This document shows positions 35,730 to 47,046 of a stretch of 64,000 nucleotides of DNA, piece after piece; position 1 is the stretch's first letter; every line of letters begins with the position of its first letter. The DNA is taken from assembly GCA_016584305.1 (NCBI GenBank), contig JACEEZ010018517.1, forward strand, positions 1-64,000. The letters are read 5' to 3'. Below the pieces are notes generated by a model that saw only the letters and a list, made by a program, of their open reading frames with translations, did no database searches and was not told where the DNA came from. The stretch is from Chionoecetes opilio. Its lineage: Eukaryota; Arthropoda; Malacostraca; Decapoda; Majidae. Position numbers and translations under genes: made by a program.

Positions 35730-37670
35730 GTGGGAGATGCTGAGGCCAAGGCACGCTCCCTTACCTCTAAGCTCCTTGTTCTCCAGCAGCAGCATATCCC
35801 CAGCCGGAAGAAACCTCACCAGGCCCGGTGATCCTGCCTGGTTTAGCTACCGATGCAGGGTTGCTGCCGAGGCTAAACATGCAACCTGGATGAGGTACGA
35901 GCGACGCCCATCACACCAAAAACAAGGCTATACATCGGGAGGCGTTCATGCAGATGACAGACACTGCAAATGGGCGAGGAAATCACCAAAGAGGGACCTG
36001 AGCAAAAACTTTGTTGCTTAGGGTTGGCAACAAGACATGGTGGATTGTGGTCAAGGACAGCAGGGGATGAGTCACCGTGACGCTGTCCCTCCACTCACCA
36101 GGCCCCGACGGATCAACCGCCACGAGCAGTGACGATAAGGCCTCTTTTCCTCGTTGATTTATTTACCTAGAATATGATGGTTGATGATCCGGGAGGGGTC
36201 TCCACCTCACCTGCCTCAGGAAACGGACCGCACTGTCACCTCTGTTCTGGTTTACGTCAGAGCAAGTTGAGCGGCTGATCAGTGCGGTGGATGTGTGTAA
36301 GGCCACTGGGCCCGATGAAGTCAGCCCACGGCTCCTCATACACTTCGCCAAGCAGCTGTCGGACCTATCTCCACTGTCTTCAAGTCATGGCCTGAGGGAA
36401 AACAAGTGGCCGTCAATATGGAAGGAGCCGCGTATGGTTTCCGGTCCACAAGAAACACTCGAGGTCAGAGCCCAGCCATTACAGGCCCATATCCTTACCC
36501 TGTGGTGGGCAAGCTGCTGGAGCAAATAGTGGCTGCAGTAATATATCAACCCTGAGTGAAAACAATCTCCTCTCATACAGACAGTTTGGCTTCAGGCCCG
36601 GCCGCTCCACTACAGACCTCCTCATGCTTCTTTCCAAAGACTGGCAGGACGCCCTAGATGAACCCCTGGATACACTTGTGGTGGCCCTGGATTTGTGGAG
36701 CCTTTGATAGGGTCTGGCCCGGGGGTTATTAAAAGCTTCGCCCCAAAGGTACCAGGGGGCCTAAAACGCTGCCAAGGATTCCCTCCAGGGAAGGGACCCT
36801 TCAGTGGGATAACGGGCAGTCTCAGGCCTTCCCCCCATGAAAGGGCCTCAGTTCCACAGGGTTCCGTGCTGGGCCCAATCCTGTAGAACATATAATTGAT
36901 GACCTCCTCCACAGCTACCAACAGTGGCGGGATATGCTGACGACTGACACTTTTCCGTTCTTACGGGCCGCCCCGACAGCCAGCGCGCGGTCAGTGGCTG
37001 AACAGGCAGCTCAGACTGTTGAGGAGTAGGAGAGTGGGGCAAGTCATTTGTTTCGGGAAGACACAACGATGGTATCTCACTTCCACACTGCCCCAAAAAC
37101 CCGTCTCGGACGCTCCAGGATCATTAAATTAGGGGAGGTATGTAGACCACCGTGGCCTGTGCTTCTCCCCCGTTGCTCTGCTGTCCCCAGGTCTTTCTCC
37201 GTGTCTGCCTGGGGGAGAGTGGGGGGAAAACCTCGACTACGAGGCATCCTCCCCTGTAAAGGGCCCCCAGATAGGGCCGTGTAGGAGTATGGTGTTTCGT
37301 CATGGATGTCCAGTGCAGCCCCCCCTTGCGAGAGGGATGCAGTACGCGCCGTGCCCTTCGCTGATGGGGAAAAAAAGAGGACCAACATTCGCTTCTGTCG
37401 GCATCGCTGGAGCACCGGGGGGACGTGTCAGCGCTGGTGGTGTTCCTAACTCAGGTGCGGAGGTCCCTCATCTCAGCTCACTCAGGCTTCCCCACGAGCT
37501 GGCGAATATCGGGATACACCCTAGAGTGACGGTTGTGAAGGGGGCTGCGATCACACTCGGGCAGCACTACCCCTACACAGCCATACATCGAGCTATGGAA
37601 CATTTTCCATATTGGGAGGGAGTGGCAGTAGACAGCTGCCGCCATGGTGAAATCTCCGGGGGGAATTAGG
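35730..37670 (+). pseudogene. I/Jockey-like LINE (third family), heavily disturbed
   Basis: Fragments of a reverse transcriptase in all three plus frames: VEQLISAVDVCKATGPDEVS (about 36258-36320), NLLSYRQFGFRPGRSTTDLL (about 36566-36625), LDTLVVALDL with AFDRVW nearby (about 36665-36720), QGSVLGPIL (about 36860) and a C-terminal region with LEHRGDVSALVVF (about 37410-37445). The order is right, but frames change every few tens of bases. An upstream basic region (35737-36021) belongs to the linker. Family assignment below the I/Jockey level is not possible here. Confidence 0.7.
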
Positions 37671-37679
37671 GGTTTGAGG

Positions 37680-40600
37680 GGGTTTGCTGCAGACTTATCA
37701 TTGAAATCTCCCGTGTCCCTCTTTCCATATCCCTTAGTGTCTCAGATACAAAAAGAATACTGCAGCCTCACTCTAAAGACAATTCCTCTTACTACTCCCC
37801 TTAACTACATGCATTACATCCCACCCCTATCTTCATAAAATTTTATTATGCCCTTAATCGCCCGCCTGGGTCTCTAATTGGGGAGGGGACCAGAAATACC
37901 CCGGGGGGGGGGGGGCGGACAGTCTTCAAGATGTCGACCCGAGGTGTCTTGATCTTCTTTTACCCTTCTTTTCTTAAACTTTCAACTTCGGGTTTAATCT
38001 TTTTCCTCTGTCGAACACCATCTCTCCTCCTCAAAAACCTCATCTTTTTTCCCCTCCCCCCCCAAAACCCAGTTGTCTGGACATATAGAAACCCTTTTTT
38101 TCTGTCTCCTCTTATGTCTCTATTTCTAATTTTAAACCCAAAGTGGCTTTTGCGTATATTGCGCAATGACTCACTTCTCTCGTGCCTACCCCTTGAATCT
38201 TTGAATTATCTACCATCTGGCTTCGATTTAAATGTACTCTTTTACTAAATTTATCTGTTGCTGTATACTCTCATTAACTTCTCTGACTAGTAGGATTCTT
38301 CGACTTTTTAACTTTCAAAAGTGGATCACATCTCATCTCATTTTTCCTTTACTGAAATTTCCATTCTTGGGGACTTCAATGTTCACCCCCCTTTTTTGGC
38401 TTCATTTTTTTTCACTGAAAACCCGGGGTGAAAAGCCGCAACTTTTCTACCCTCCAAGATAACACTGGGCAGCCCCTACCAGTTTTCCCCTGACCCCCGG
38501 GAAACACGCCCAACTTTCTTGACTTTTCCTAACTACAAACCCTTCTGCTTACTCTGTGAAATATTCTCTCCGTTGGGTTCCCCGATCACAATCTTTTTTC
38601 GTAACCTGCCCTATCGTGGGGTACCGTCTGGGGGACCCACCTAAACGGAGGGGCTTCTGGCACTTCAACTCAGTGGGTGGGAAGACCAAAGGGCAGTACT
38701 CCGATTTTCCATGGAATGATTACTGCTTCCTGTCAAAGACCCATCTCTTTGTCAAGGCAAAACTGAGGTCATAGTCTCTGGCTGGGGGGCGTACATTCCA
38801 CATATTTTCTCTAATCCTAAAGCCCGTCAACCTTGGTTTAAATCTGTTTTCTCATCTGTCCAGATAGAGGTGGCTCACAAACGGGGCCTAAAAACATCCA
38901 TCCCTGAACTCATGCCCTTTTTATTTTTACCGTAATCATGCCAAATCTTTACTTTGCCCCCCAAAAACTCTTTCATTTCATAGAAAATGTCCAAAAAACT
39001 TTCTGAATCAAATTCCCCTGTGACTTCTGGCATCTATAATAACATCTCTAACAATTTTTTTTTCTCACTTTCCCTCCTATGCTTTACCCAGATGGGTCAC
39101 AGCTGTCCATCTACTTCTAAAGCTGAACTCTTCGCTCAAACTTTTTCTAAAAACTCCACTTGGGTGATGAAAGCTTGTTCCTCCTTCTCCTCCACCCAAG
39201 ATTTTTTGGGGAAAGAGGGGGAAGGGGGGGGGGGGGCCCCCCAGAGGGGGGGGAGGTTTTCGGATCCCTTATTGTTTAAAAACCCCTTTTTGGCCTGCAC
39301 CTTGCCTTCAAAATTTTTCGCTTGCTAAACTACTTTACCTTTTCCTTTTTGCGGAAATTTGCTCAATCCAAAATTTCCTAAAAAGGGGTTTTACCGTTTT
39401 TATTTCCTTCAAACTACCGTCCCTATACTTTATTTTCCTGCCTTTTTCTAAAATTTTGAATCTATACTTAAAAAGAAGATTCTTAAGATCATCCTCACAA
39501 TCTTCTTCTGATCGTCAGTACGGTTTTTGTAAAGGGCATCTACTGGCATCTTCTAGCTTTCCCAATGAATCTTGGTTTCACCTCCTTTACGGGTTTGGTG
39601 AACTTTTGCTGTTTCCCTTGACATATCAAAAGCTTTTGATAGATCTGGGACAAAACTTTAAATTTTCCCAAATTACCCTCATTCGGTTTTTACCTTCTCT
39701 CTGTACCTTCTTTTAAATTTCCTTTCAAACCGTTCTATTGCAGCTATGTCGACGGACATTGTTTTCTCCTAAATCTATCAATATGGTGTTCCCCAGGGTT
39801 CTGTCCTATCACCCACTCTCTTTCTATTTTACATTAAAGATCTTCTATTCTAATTCAAAGCCCCATCCACTCCACGCTGATATTCTTCCTGCATTTTTTT
39901 AACGGTTTATTAACGCCCCAAATCCAGGAACTAATGATTCAGAAGAGAGGGGCCACCCAGCGCCTAACTTCTGATTTTCTATTATTCTGATTGGGGCAAA
40001 GCAAACCTTGTTTGTTCAATGCCCCAAAAACCCAATTTTTTCACCTTCTACTCGACAAAACCACCAGATAACATCCCCTCTTCTTTTAATGACATTTTCC
40101 CAAATGTCTCCTTCTTCTAAAATGAAAATTCTAGGGGCTATCTTTTCTAAAAACTGACGAAATTCACTCTATCTCTTGCTAAAAAAGCTTATAAAAAATT
40201 GGGTGCTGTGGGGGTCTGGTCCTTTTTTTTTTCCTCCCAATTTCTTGCTCTCTACAGGGGCCTTATCCGCCCCCCCCCCCCCCCTGTATGGATAAATGTC
40301 TCACAGTTTGGGGAAAACCCTATACGCTCTCCTAAACAGGGTTGAGTCCCCAAAAACTTTTCGCTCATCAAATCCTCTCCTCTGACTGACTGTCTTCAAA
40401 CATTAAATCCCCCGCAATGTTTTCTTCTCTTGCTCTCTTCTACGTATTTTCATTCACTGCTTTCTGAAAATTTCTAAATGCATGCCTCCCCCACTCCCGC
40501 GGGCCTCGCTACGCAAGACTTTCTATCATTCCCATCCCTTTTTCTGTCCATCTTCCCAATGAAGATTAAATAAATATCTTTTCTTTTTCCCCTTTTATGG

Positions 40601-40820
40601 TAAACTCTGGAACTCTCTTCATGTTTTATTTTTCCACTTTCCCATGACTTAACTTTTCAAAAAAAGATAAAAAGACACCTCCAAAAAATTGGCCCACCCC
40701 TTTGTTTTTATTTATTTTCTTACTGCTTCTTTATAGGGCTGGGACTAAAAAGGGGGTTTGTGTTATCCATTTGTTTTTCCCTTGGCCCAAACCCTGGATG
40801 TAAAAAAAAAAAAAAAAAAA
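37680..40820 (+). pseudogene. Jockey/BS-like LINE, second copy, heavily disturbed
   Basis: Plus-strand relative of the LINE at 22995-24424, including its missing 5' part. Endonuclease remnants lie at 37930-38640 (ATCHSEQ-like gene text is lost, but TGGGGACTTCAATGTTCACC at about 38370 encodes a GDFNVH-type motif, and DPPKRRGFWHFNSV follows at about 38625). Reverse transcriptase remnants (RQYGFCKGHLLASSS at about 39515, [18 protein letters not shown] text at about 39790) run to a short poly(A) at 40801-40820. Compared with the clean copy, single-base and homopolymer length changes are very dense. Confidence 0.72.
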
Positions 40821-41194
40821 AGTTCGCAGCAGCCACACCTGACGTACAAAACATGTCCACATACCAAGTGAAATTGGCTGCCCACAGGTGGCGTGAAACA
40901 CAAATGTCGCCGATAGTGATGTGATGATTAAAATGACACTTTAGAATATTTAAGTAAATTTAGCACGAAATATTCCTTGTATATATGGTATATTATGATC
41001 TTATTGTATATATCTTATTATATGTAGACTTTTATAATAATTGCACATACAATGTGTAGCTTTTTGGCCTTATTGTAATTTTTGTTTAAATAAAATATAT
41101 AAAAAAATAAAAAAAGGAAGCAAAACAAGGAAATGGAATGCATTAATGAAAGGAAACGTAGATAAAAAGTAGGTGCATATATACATCTTTAACA
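40821..41194. other. Unassigned AT-rich spacer
   Basis: No gene or known repeat is recognised. Confidence 0.35.
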
Positions 41195-41236
41195 AGGAGA
41201 GAGAGAGAGAGAGAGAGGGAGGAGAGAGAGGAGAGA

Positions 41237-41308
<72 letters not shown>

Positions 41309-41315
41309 GAGAGAG

Positions 41316-41368
<53 letters not shown>

Positions 41369-41433
41369 GAGAGAGAGAGAGAGAGGAGGAGAGGAGAGGA
41401 AGAGGGGAGAGAGAGAGAGAGAGAGAGAGAGGG

Positions 41434-41480
<47 letters not shown>

Positions 41481-41645
41481 GAGGGGAGAGGGAGAGAGAG
41501 AGAGAGAGAGGAGAGAGAAGAGAGAGAGAGAAAGAGAAGAGAGGAGGAGGAGAAGAGAGAGAGAGAAGAGAAGAGAGAGAGAAGAGAGAAGGAGAGAGAG
41601 AGAGAGAGAGAGAGAGAAGGAGAGAGATGAGAGAGGGGAGAGAGA
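41195..41645. repeat. Imperfect GA microsatellite
   Basis: About 450 bases of purine-only GA with GGA and AAG variants. Confidence 0.97.
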
Positions 41646-42163
41646 ATGGAAACAATGGAAACAAACATACTCATCAAATGCTCTCTACCTCCTACTGTTC
41701 TCTTCCATCTTCTTTCCATTACCTCTCCTCGTTATCCAATACTCATCTTCCTCTTTCTCTTCTATTGAATAATGTAGGCAATATAGGGTTAAACTTAATT
41801 CAAAGACTCACTTCAAAAGTTGTTTAGGCTTGGCAGGTGGCACATACAACAGACGCGAGGAACGACGTACAAGGGAGCTCATGAAATGTTTGAACTTCAC
41901 CCCTGCGAGTTGCGAGCAATATTTTTCAAAGAAGTCTGCCTCTTACCTGGAAAAATAACCCGTCAGCCTCCAACCGTGGAAACATTCAACAGCAAGTTGG
42001 GTGAAGCTTTGCACAGACACACCCGTGTTATCGCACCAAACATGTCCCCACGGTACAAATAACAGCAGCCATGATTCTCCCTTATATCATGGGCAGAGAA
42101 GAGAATATAGAGACAGTCAAAATGATAAACAAGATCACTAATAGAATACCATAACTTACCTCA
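41646..42163. other. Left flank of element G
   Basis: Single-copy-looking sequence. An 80-codon plus-strand frame (41820-42062, with TFNSKLGEALHRHTRV) is open but unrecognised. It ends in TCA (42161-42163), the left target duplication of element G. Confidence 0.4.
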
Positions 42164-42650
42164 TAGTCCGTCAGGTGATCCCCCATTTTTAGCCAACCGG
42201 TACACTCAAGATGGCAAAGACTCATTGGTATCATTGGAAAGCTAGGGTATTCAGGAACTCATTTTGCCCTGGTAGCAGTCTGGATTTAGCAGCTTCATAT
42301 TTTTATCGCCTATGAACAGACCACCTATGGCGAACAAATCCCGCCAAATGCGGTAAAACCTGTAAGGGGTACATTCATGTTAGGACTGCATGTCATGGTT
42401 CTACAGTGGTATGCCAAGTGCCATTTGTTTTTTTAGCTTTAAATATGTTCATTTAATGCCATTGTAGTAACAAGCTTGGTCAAATCAAAATATTTGTACT
42501 TTTGAGCCAAAATCTTATAATGCCGATAATATACGCATTGCTATATCTTTGCAATCAGATAAGTTATTGATATTTATAAGTATTGTTTTCATATTCAATA
42601 CCTCCATATTCAGACAGAGGGATCGTATGTAGCCATTATTAGTCAGCATA
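42164..42650 (+). repeat. Left terminal inverted repeat of element G
   Basis: Runs collinearly with the reverse complement of 55985-56475. Strongest blocks: ATTCAGGAACTCATTTTGCC (42250), TTTTTATCGCCTA, AAATGCGGTAAAACCTGTA (42345), GACTGCATGTCATG and GGTCAAATCAAAA. Similarity weakens inward but is still visible at about 42612-42645 (GGATCGTATG... versus GGAATCGAATG...). Confidence 0.85.
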
Positions 42651-42931
42651 TAATTATGACTGTATAGTATAGGTGACCATGGTGACACATATATACCAAA
42701 ATAAGATTGCAAAAACTGACTGTATTCTAGTCAGATCTCACGATAAGCTGAGTTGATATCTTGAATGCTTACAATTTATGAGGTTTGAATGAATGAACTA
42801 AACACCATCTTTTAGTTGAGTATTTAATTGTTTCATTGCACTAGACACTTCAATCTAGAAACAGTATTAAAATGTACAAACAGTCTACGTAATGTTCTCA
42901 GTAATTCTTGTCATTTGCTTTACTTATAGAG

Positions 42932-45153
42932 TTAATCAAAGTCAAGTTCTTTCATTTCAACATCATCGTCCATCATTTGTGGGTCATCGTCTTCATCATC
43001 CTGTGGCTGGTTGTCACAGTTCCTCAACTTACATAGTTCGGAGCCCTTCATGTTATTAACCATGCACGTACATTGTGGGAGGCGACATGACCTTGAACAG
43101 TTGCAGGCCAGGAGTTCCAATACAGAATCGGGTGCGGGAGCGCCATCCAGCCAGTCAATTTTCAATTCCTCTTTGCCATCTGTTATTTCAACTTTCCAAC
43201 CTCGACCTCTAGGTGATGGTACTTCTGGGTAAGCTTCCAGACTTCTTCGCCAAACACCAGCCTGGTAGTTGGCCCTACATGCATGTTTATGAAGGGCGTC
43301 TGCACATGGTGGAAGCTGTTGCGGTTCAACACAGCCTTTCTTACTGCTGAAAAGATGATACCGCAGTTAATTTACTTTACGAACGCTCGTTTCGGTTGCA
43401 TACATTTGACATGGAAATGCCTCCAACTTGATGAGAAGTGATTCTGAGACATCCCACATAGCTCCAAGATCTGCGAATGTGGACTGAAGCTCTGCGTCCT
43501 GCTTTAGCAGCTTGAGAGAAGCTATCTTTCTTGGGCCTGCAAGGGAGCTCACGCTGTCACATCCAGTGTATGCATGCATCCCAAGTAAAGCTTTGCATAC
43601 CGATGGTCCTAGTGTAGTGGACACTTTCTGTACATCTATGTAAGATACCCTGGCCAGAGTTCCACACATGAGATACAGGTGTGTATCTATGTCGTCACAG
43701 AATGCAAGTGCCAACAAAAACACATCTGTATCATCAGCTACAAGTACAACTGAATCAAATCCTGCACCTGCTGCATGTGCAGAGTGCAAGATAAGGCGGG
43801 TGTCTGCCTCCTCTTGTGTTGAACATAGTTCTGGTACAAGGACACAGCCTTCATCATGCATAATTTTGTAGCAGTTTTCCCCTCATGTGACATACACACT
43901 TTTGTTTCCGAGTCGTTCGGTGTACTTTGCTTGTTTCCATTCTTATATGAGAAAGTGAATGAAACTGGTCTTGTTTGGTGAAGCAGAAAGAAATTTTTGC
44001 CATTGTACAACCGTTTGTTTTGCAGTGATGTTTTTCAGCTGAATCACACCGACATTGGATCCTCGGATTTCTCTCTCAACATCCTTGATCGATTCTTCCT
44101 TGTACACATCGAAGACAATGTCAACACGGGATGCATGTGATGCCTCATTGAGAGCTTTCGCGAGAACCAGAGAGGCGATATCACCAGAGGTCTTGTGTTC
44201 ACCTTTCACTGTGTGTACCAAAGCCATCCCATCTATGAGACACGCAGAATGAGGCTGAATGTCTTCTGCAGGTCCTAAATTCTTCTTCAGTTCCTTTGCA
44301 AGAGATGACTTGCTGGTTTTCCTTGTTACACCATCGGCAGTGGCTAAAGCCCAAGGGAGAGGGGCCAAGTGGATGCTCCAAAACCTCACGCATATCGAGT
44401 TGTCGTGTCTGAGCCATCATCAGCATATTGCCAAATAAGGCAGTAGTCGTTCGTAGAATGAGTTCCTTGCCAGTTCCAGACTTTACATGCTTTTTCTTGT
44501 TTGCATCTATGAATGTATTTAACTTCAACTTGGGTAGCCGGTCATTAAATTTTCTGATGGGGGGATCAGTTTCAAGGCGTTCTGACTGGAATGTTTCATA
44601 GGCTGATTCACCACGAGCCCTTGCTGATGCCAAATTCTGTGCAATTTCAGTTCAAACTACAGTGGCATTGGAGATATTGAGCAGGTCTTTTGGATCACTG
44701 AATGAATTGACTAGGTCTTCGATGACCTCCACTATGGCAGATACGGCCTGCTCATCTTTAGTCACTCGTGACTTTTGCAGCTCGGCATGATGCTGGTTCC
44801 TATTCATTTGAAGGATTTCTCGTAAAAGTCTGACGTACCCACTTCTGTACTCTGCTGTCAGGTAGTAGCGTGTCACAGCACTCGTGTTCAGACTAAAACG
44901 GCAGGTGCCTCCTGGAGTGTTTGTGTCTTGTTAACTGTTTCCTCAATGGTTTGGTCAACAGGTATTCTCTAAATGTGTTGGTTGATCCAATTTGTACTGA
45001 AAATTTTCTTCCATGAATTGTTCGTGAATCTTAGGATGATTGTTGGACAACTGTGACATTTGGGATAGTATGCACTGAGATACCGGGCATAGTTTACTTT
45101 GTCATAAGCAAAGGCCCACGCGATGTACTCACGAATGCATGCCATATGTAATA
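42932..45153 (-). pseudogene. Element G gene, C-terminal part: FEN1/XPG-like nuclease and Cys-rich tail
   Basis: Minus strand. From right: LLHMACIREYIAWAFAYDKV (about 45153-45100), a frame change near 45010, then MTRYYLTAEYRSGYVRLL (44876), a stop near 44652, a frame change near 44355, and the nuclease in one frame from 44389 to 42932. Nuclease landmarks match the FEN1/XPG order: CLIDGMALVH (Asp at about 44233), IVFDVYKEESIKDVEREIR (Asp at about 44110), EEADTRLILH (43813-43784), VADDTDVFLLAL (43738-43703), and MHAYTGCDSVSSLAG with Asp at 43556-43558. The tail carries LLACNCSRSCRLPQCTC and CKLRNCDN, a likely zinc-binding CXC cluster, then an acidic end. In-frame stops lie near 43943, 43895 and 43367. 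FEN1-like enzymes cut branched DNA with metal ions; activity of the intact relative is inferred. Confidence 0.75.
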
Positions 45154-45320
45154 GGGTACGCCGTAGGTCCAATGAAAAATGAAATATAGATTATTTCGAA
45201 TTTGACAGGGTGTATTCTTATGTTAAATCGAATTTTAAGGGTAGTTTGTCCTCTTCAACTTTATGGTTTGAGCACTTCTTGCTTTGCAAAAATTGACTTT
45301 TATATTCATATGCAAAACAT
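45154..45320 (+). repeat. Left terminal inverted repeat of E1
   Basis: Begins GGGTACGCCGTAGGTCC. The same sequence, inverted, forms the outer end of E2 (54272 downward), which continues almost identically into the gene. Confidence 0.82.
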
Positions 45321-45370
45321 AGCTTAGGCCCGCTAAAGTAACGGCTTCACTTGCACCTATCATCAATTCT

Positions 45371-45388
45371 TGATCGTCTTTTTCAGGA
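45371..45388 (+). promoter_or_regulatory. Splice-acceptor-like site before the element E start codon
   Basis: TGATCGTCTTTTTCAG ends at 45386, one base before ATGGCTTCT at 45388. The same arrangement is kept in E2 (54038-54055). This suggests the transcript starts outside the visible coding exon and is spliced onto it. The donor is not identified. Confidence 0.5.
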
Positions 45389-46574
45389 TGGCTTCTCCTT
45401 GTAAACCAGGTGGGTCGAAGCCCGCAACTAGACAGAGCTCTGGATCCAAGTTGGCCGTCTTTGTTGGCGGTGGACGAGAGTTTACTGAGAGTGAGGTGCC
45501 TACGTATCGCGGCGTGATGAAGAGGGGAATCCTTCTCAAGAACTCAGCGGCATCCGGGAGGGTGTTGACAAGCGGGGGTACCCAGTGAGAGACATTGCGA
45601 AGGATCTGACCCCCATGGTGCTTGCCCAGTGGAAGAAATCAAACGCCCAGTTTGCACCTCCAGTGGTTGTTATTGACCGGTCCTTGAACAGAAGGATAGA
45701 TAATTTTTGGAAGAAGGTTAGTGAAGTGGTGATGAGAGACAGAGCAACTAAAGCAGTAAAGGAATTCGTGGAGAAGAATATGGACATGCTGTTTGACATA
45801 ACGGCCTGCCCTCACACGATCTTCCTCTGCAAGGACCAGGAATCCCACTGCTCCAACCCCCAGCTGTGCCACGCGAGAGCACACGTGCAGTGTGACTGCC
45901 CCCTGGCCAGCAAAGTCCTTACTTTAGACCTGGAGTGGCTGTACTACCAGAGGATCAAAGTTGGGGAAGAGAGTGCAATGATTATGACAGGGGTAGACAA
46001 GAATGAGACGCATAGAAAAGTGAAAGCAGCAAAGAGAAAGCAGTTGGAAGAGGAGACTAAGCTGAAGAAGCAGAAGCAGAAAGATGAAAAGGTCAGACGT
46101 CTTGAGCTGCAGGAGCAGATGTTCCTGGGCCAGGCTGAAGAAATCCAGGATTCTGAGGATGGGACGGAGGAGTCGTTCACCCTGCCACTCAGAGGAAAGA
46201 GGCAGGAGCAACAGGAGGCTGCCATACTGGTAGACCGACTTCTCAGGGCTGGGGTCCCTGGCACCCCTTGTGATGCAGTATTTGGACAGGCCAGCTGCAA
46301 GAAGAAACACAATGCCAGTCCGGAACCTGGCGCTGGCAAGCATTCGGTTCGACGTTCCGCCCACTGCTGCTGCTGCCTTGGCTTCTGGATTCCTCCAGGA
46401 CCTTATCGCTGACGGCCACCTCTCTCCAGATATGTCGTACCTGGTCTGCGATCCTAACAAGCTGAGGAGGGCCAGGCAGGATGCCATGGCATCGGCCAGG
46501 GACCTTGACCAGGGGAAGCACCAGGGTACCAAAATAGTTGGATTGGGTTACGATGGGAGGAAGGACAAGACCAG
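45388..46574 (+). pseudogene. Element E gene, N-terminal part (copy 1)
   Basis: Starts MASPCKPGGSKPATRQSS. Against E2, one C is missing near 45537 (a frameshift after MKRGILL) and five bases are missing near 46248 (after ILVDRLLR). Visible features: a Cys/His cluster, ACPHTIFLCKDQESHCSNP then CHARAHVQCDCPL (about 45800-45905), likely zinc binding; LDLEWLYYQRIKVGE; a lysine/glutamate coiled coil from KVKAAKRKQLEEETKLKK to about ELQEQM (46018-46120); and a conserved region with ALASIRFDVPPTAAAAL and PDMSYLVCDPNKLRRARQDA (about 46330-46490). Sequence identity to E2 stops at 46574. The product's function is unknown. By position it is the only candidate transposase of element E. Confidence 0.72.
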
Positions 46575-47017
46575 TAGTGGAGCGGCCAAGAGCCAAACAT
46601 TTTGCTTGACCCCTCCACACTTTAGAACAAGGCAAATTAGGTATCGTTGGATTCGTTAGGATGTCTACTTTGTGAAAAACGATGTTTTACAGTCAGATTC
46701 TAATTCAAACATTGCCATTTAACCCATTTCACCCAAACAAAATTGAGAATTTTTGACTATCTTAATTCTTTTATATTGGCACTTACAAAGATTGAAAACT
46801 TGGTAACATCACATTAATTCCTTTCTGCCAAGTATACTCTCACAATATATGGGGTTGAAACCCACGTTAATGGTGTTTTGGACCCCCAAATACCTTAAAA
46901 TTAGGGGTTTTACCCATTTTTTGGCCATTTTTTACTCGTACTTTGTCTTCAGTTATACAAAGAAACCCTTCCGCAAAACGTTACACTCATTGTTTCTCTA
47001 TCACTTTCTAATTGTGT

Positions 47018-47046
47018 ATGTTTTTTCCTTGCAAGTTGAAGAAAGT
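47018..47046 (+). promoter_or_regulatory. Splice-acceptor-like site before the G-prime start codon
   Basis: TATGTTTTTTCCTTGCAAG ends at 47035, eleven bases before the ATG at 47047. It parallels the acceptor-like site of element E. Confidence 0.4.

Noticed and set aside
46849..47046. Start of G-prime at the Met at 46849
   Set aside because: The frame is open, but the residues before 47047 are hydrophobic and unlike the family, and an acceptor-like site lies between; 47047 is preferred.
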